The position numbers and the translations under genes were made by a program. This document shows positions 61,883 through 64,000 of a stretch of 64,000 nt of DNA, in pieces. Under the pieces are notes generated by a model. It searched no databases, was not told the DNA's origin, and saw only the letters and a program-made list of their open reading frames with translations. Origin of the DNA: Lewinellaceae bacterium (lineage in GTDB: Bacteria; Bacteroidota; Bacteroidia; Chitinophagales; Saprospiraceae). Every line of letters starts with the position of its first letter. Positions within the stretch are counted from its first letter, which is position 1. The stretch covers positions 372,001-436,000 of the forward strand of contig JADJUJ010000001.1 in NCBI GenBank assembly GCA_016710765.1, written 5' to 3'.

Positions 61883-62757
61883 TATTTGATCAACAGGTAA
61901 TTGCGGTACTCTCCGGGCAACCAACCGGTGTGACGTTCCAGGAACCGGGAAAGCCGGTCCTTCCAGTGGCCGCGACTTTTGGCAGGATTTCCCTCAAACT
62001 GCCAGTTCATGGCTTCAATCCGCGGCAGCATAACGGCCGGGTGCGTACCGTGAAATCGCTCCAGAGGTTCTGTTCCAGCGTATTCATACGTTTCCTGATG
62101 GCCCAGCATTGCTGCTACGGTTTCATCAGCATGCCAAAGCCGATTAAAGGAATATTGCTTTCGCTGCTGGGCTTGCGGATGCCTTACCCAACCATAGTGG
62201 TGTATCCAGGCATCTACTTGCCGAACGCGCAACTTGCGATCATTCTTCCACCGAAACCCTTGTGCATCGCGATAAGATCGAATGTTTTTGTTGTTGCGCA
62301 CGATCCGAACTTCGCGGCGATACCAACGTCTGGATACGCCAATGTAGTCGTAAGAACCGTAAAAATGGCGGTACTGAAACAACAAGCCTTCCGTTTCCCG
62401 CCGATCGAGGTTTTTCTCCATGGCACGGCGTATGGTAGGCAGGTCGCGTTCGTGCACACATTCATCACCCTGAATGTAAAAACACCAGTCGAAATCGGCG
62501 GGAATAGCCTGAAAGGCTTTGTCTGTTTCCAACGCAAGCACCCGGCCACCTTCCCGGAGGGAATCGTCCCATTCGGTTTCCAGGATTTGGACCTTTAAAT
62601 CACCGATGCTCTTGATCAGTTCGAGTGTGCGATCATCAGATTTTCCGACGGCCACGACCACAATATCACAGATGGGAAGTATGGAGCGGATAGCCTCTAC
62701 TATTGGGTAATCGTACTCCAATGCATTTCGGATAATTGTAAAGCCTGCAACTTTCAC
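61882..62757 (-). CDS. family 2-type glycosyltransferase
   Basis: A 291-residue protein with a GT-A fold: KVAGFTIIRNALEYDYPIVEAIRSILPICDIVVVAVGKSDDRT at the N-terminus and WCFYIQGDECVHERD around residue 92 (a QGDE motif where DXD-type residues lie). The C-terminal half is rich in His, Arg and Trp (WIHHYGWVRHPQAQQRK). There are no membrane helices. The acceptor is unknown. The stop codon overlaps the murQ start, suggesting a link with cell-wall or surface-sugar metabolism (inference). Confidence 0.85.
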   Translation of the reverse strand: MKVAGFTIIRNALEYDYPIVEAIRSILPICDIVVVAVGKSDDRTLELIKSIGDLKVQILETEWDDSLREGGRVLALETDKAFQAIPADFDWCFYIQGDECVHERDLPTIRRAMEKNLDRRETEGLLFQYRHFYGSYDYIGVSRRWYRREVRIVRNNKNIRSYRDAQGFRWKNDRKLRVRQVDAWIHHYGWVRHPQAQQRKQYSFNRLWHADETVAAMLGHQETYEYAGTEPLERFHGTHPAVMLPRIEAMNWQFEGNPAKSRGHWKDRLSRFLERHTGWLPGEYRNYLLIK

Positions 62758-62805
62758 GGATTGTACTTTTTTGCTAAGGTCCGGAATCTATAGAAAACAA
62801 AAGTC

Positions 62806-62845
62806 CATTTTCTTGTTTAAAGCTTTTTGTTTAAACAAGAAAATG
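62806..62845. repeat. perfect 16-bp inverted repeat with 8-base loop
   Basis: Arms 62806-62821 (CATTTTCTTGTTTAAA) and 62830-62845 pair perfectly around GCTTTTTG. It is 49 bases upstream of the glycosyltransferase start. It is not followed by a T-run on either side, so it is less likely a terminator and more likely an operator or leader structure. Confidence 0.7.
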
Positions 62846-63043
62846 CGCGCTCAGGCATCACTTGAAAACGAGATTTTAATGCCGGCCAAATGAAAAACGC
62901 CCAATAGCCCGTTCTGAAGCTATAAACACAAGTAAAAAGTATTTTTATTTGGTAAACAGACATAATAGAACCAACCAATAAAATTTTATTTTCCCTGTTG
63001 CCTTAAAACAAATAATTTATTAATAAAAAGCGCGCATTTTTAC

Positions 63044-63074
63044 TTGCCAAAACCAGGATAAATGATTATATTTG
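63044..63074 (+). promoter_or_regulatory. putative Bacteroidota-type promoter for the TPR gene
   Basis: TTG (63044-63046), a 20-base spacer and TATATTTG (63067-63074), an exact TAnnTTTG core. This is one of the best promoter matches in the window. The leader to the ATG at 63354 is about 270 bases. Confidence 0.55.
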
Positions 63075-63353
63075 TTGCTCGCTTTGGGGAAAGCGTTGTT
63101 CGTTGAGAAAGGCTTAGTGTCCACTTTTTCAATGATTCGGGAAAAGCATAAGAAAAAGTTTTGTGGAATACCGTAACCGCACAAGCCATATTTGGCGTGT
63201 AGCGGTTATTGTTCGCCCGGCTGTATTCTGGCATAGTTTGCCTGAAAGTTTAGCACCGGTCTGGATCTGGAGCCCAGTGTAGCTTCTTTTCTGGAATTTC
63301 TTTTTGTGTTTTTTAAAGTTCCGAAACTCAATCTGACACACAAAACAGGCAGG

Positions 63354-64000
63354 ATGAATACGCAGCAACTCAAACTGATTTTTAAAGGCCGGATGGAATT
63401 CGGTTCACAACGGAGTTATGAAATGGCCAGTCGCCATTGGTTATCGCGTATGGATACCTATTTCAGATCCGATGTACTTTTCATCCACGAACTGGTTTTT
63501 GTGGAGGAAGAGTTTGCTTTGGTTATTCCACAGGTTACCATCATGAGCAGCGATAAATCCTGGCGCAGCACTACTGCTATGCTGCAGGAGGTTGCACAGT
63601 TTGCCATTACGGGAAACATTGGCGCCTGGTGTGTCGACAATGGTCAGTTGCTCGATTCCCTTATGATTGAGCCTATTTCTGAAAAATCTGCTGTAACACA
63701 ATATATTCTCGGACGGACGCTGTTGCAAGAGGGCGAGCATTTTGCTGAGGCTTCCATTGCTTTGAGCCGTGCCATCCAAAAATACGAGCGCCATGCACTG
63801 GCCTATGAACGACGGGGCTATGTTAATTACAAGTTGAAAAACTACAACGACGCCCTGCACGATTTTGATAAAAGCATTGGCATCAACCCCAATCATGGTG
63901 ACCCGTATTATGGCCGTGCAAAAGTACGCATGGTAAAAAACGACTGGGAATCAGCTGCTGCTGATTTTGACCGCACCATTCAGCTCACCATTGCTTTGCA
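63354..64000 (+). CDS. TPR-repeat protein, 3' end outside the window
   Basis: An open frame from the ATG at 63354 to the window edge (215 codons), with no stop. The N-terminal half (MNTQQLKLIFKGRMEFGSQ, then SDVLFIHELVFVEEEFALVIPQVTIMS) is unidentified and soluble. From about residue 120 there are tetratricopeptide repeats: LGRTLLQEGEHFAEASIALSRAIQKYERHALAYERRGYVNYKLKNYNDALHDFDKSIGINPNHGDPYYGRAKVRMVKNDWESAAADFDR. The full length and function are unknown. A weak purine stretch (AGGCAGG) precedes the start. There is no signal peptide. Confidence 0.8.
   Translation, partial: MNTQQLKLIFKGRMEFGSQRSYEMASRHWLSRMDTYFRSDVLFIHELVFVEEEFALVIPQVTIMSSDKSWRSTTAMLQEVAQFAITGNIGAWCVDNGQLLDSLMIEPISEKSAVTQYILGRTLLQEGEHFAEASIALSRAIQKYERHALAYERRGYVNYKLKNYNDALHDFDKSIGINPNHGDPYYGRAKVRMVKNDWESAAADFDRTIQLTIAL

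Larger units (their letters stand above)
62758..63353. other. divergent intergenic region between the glycosyltransferase and the TPR gene
   Basis: No gene is credible. It contains a perfect 16-bp hairpin (62806-62845), an AT-rich tract, a good plus-strand promoter (63044-63074) and, downstream of it, two further hairpins in the TPR leader: CGCTTT/AAAGCG at 63080-63095 and TAACCGC...GCGGTTA at 63174-63208. The TPR leader would be about 270 bases long. Confidence 0.5.

Overview
The window looks like chromosomal DNA of a Bacteroidota bacterium, most likely from the Saprospirales (inference). The evidence is a type IX secretion (T9SS) cell-surface repertoire: type A and type B C-terminal sorting domains, a PorP/SprF partner, GldB and a PorT-type barrel. 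HYR/dockerin surface protein architecture, a two-component-propeller sensor kinase, bacillithiol synthesis (bshA) and glutamine synthetase III fit as well. Several upstream regions carry the Bacteroidota promoter core TAnnTTTG, and Shine-Dalgarno sequences are mostly absent. I see no phage, insertion sequence, CRISPR array or rRNA. One tRNA (Phe) is present.

Layout. 1-5.1 kb: housekeeping genes (DUF2805, bshA, fabH, a drug/metabolite transporter, a GNAT enzyme, a Skp/OmpH chaperone). 5.5-15.4 kb: tail-specific protease, GH3 glucosidase, an orphan RND-type adaptor, a PafA-type phosphatase overlapping psuG, hemC and an unknown gene. 15.5-18 kb: glutamine synthetase III with a long leader. 18.3-29.5 kb: a surface-protein locus on the minus strand, with porP/sprF, a cohesin-like/SprB-repeat giant protein, a small cohesin-like protein and a large HYR/dockerin protein. 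29.9-33.1 kb: a NarL-type regulator, a di-haem peroxidase lipoprotein and a secreted protein of unknown role. 33.3-39.1 kb: ftsX-DUF3098-uppP, then ftcD, xerD, an EVE protein and a membrane protein. 39.2-43.9 kb: gldB, two BatD-type genes and a lipoprotein. 44.2-49.7 kb: an outer-membrane barrel, two ArsR-type regulators, tsaB, mnmA and a thioredoxin-fold protein. 49.9-57.9 kb: a VIT-vWA protein fused to a His/Cys-dyad domain, followed by a propeller sensor kinase, a LytTR regulator and a methyltransferase. 57.9-64 kb: recO, a degenerate MtfA-like protein, tRNA-Phe, lpxK, murQ, a glycosyltransferase and the start of a TPR gene.

Quality caveat. Nine genes are broken by 13 apparent one-base indels, mostly in homopolymers, and each reading frame is restored by changing one base per site. 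They include recO, glnN, murQ, prc and batD. This looks like sequencing or assembly error rather than gene decay, so I give each as one gene over its full span and state the break positions.

The most interesting loci are the cohesin-like/dockerin surface-protein cluster (18.4-29.5 kb) and the VIT-vWA-His/Cys fusion beside its own sensory system (49.9-57.7 kb).
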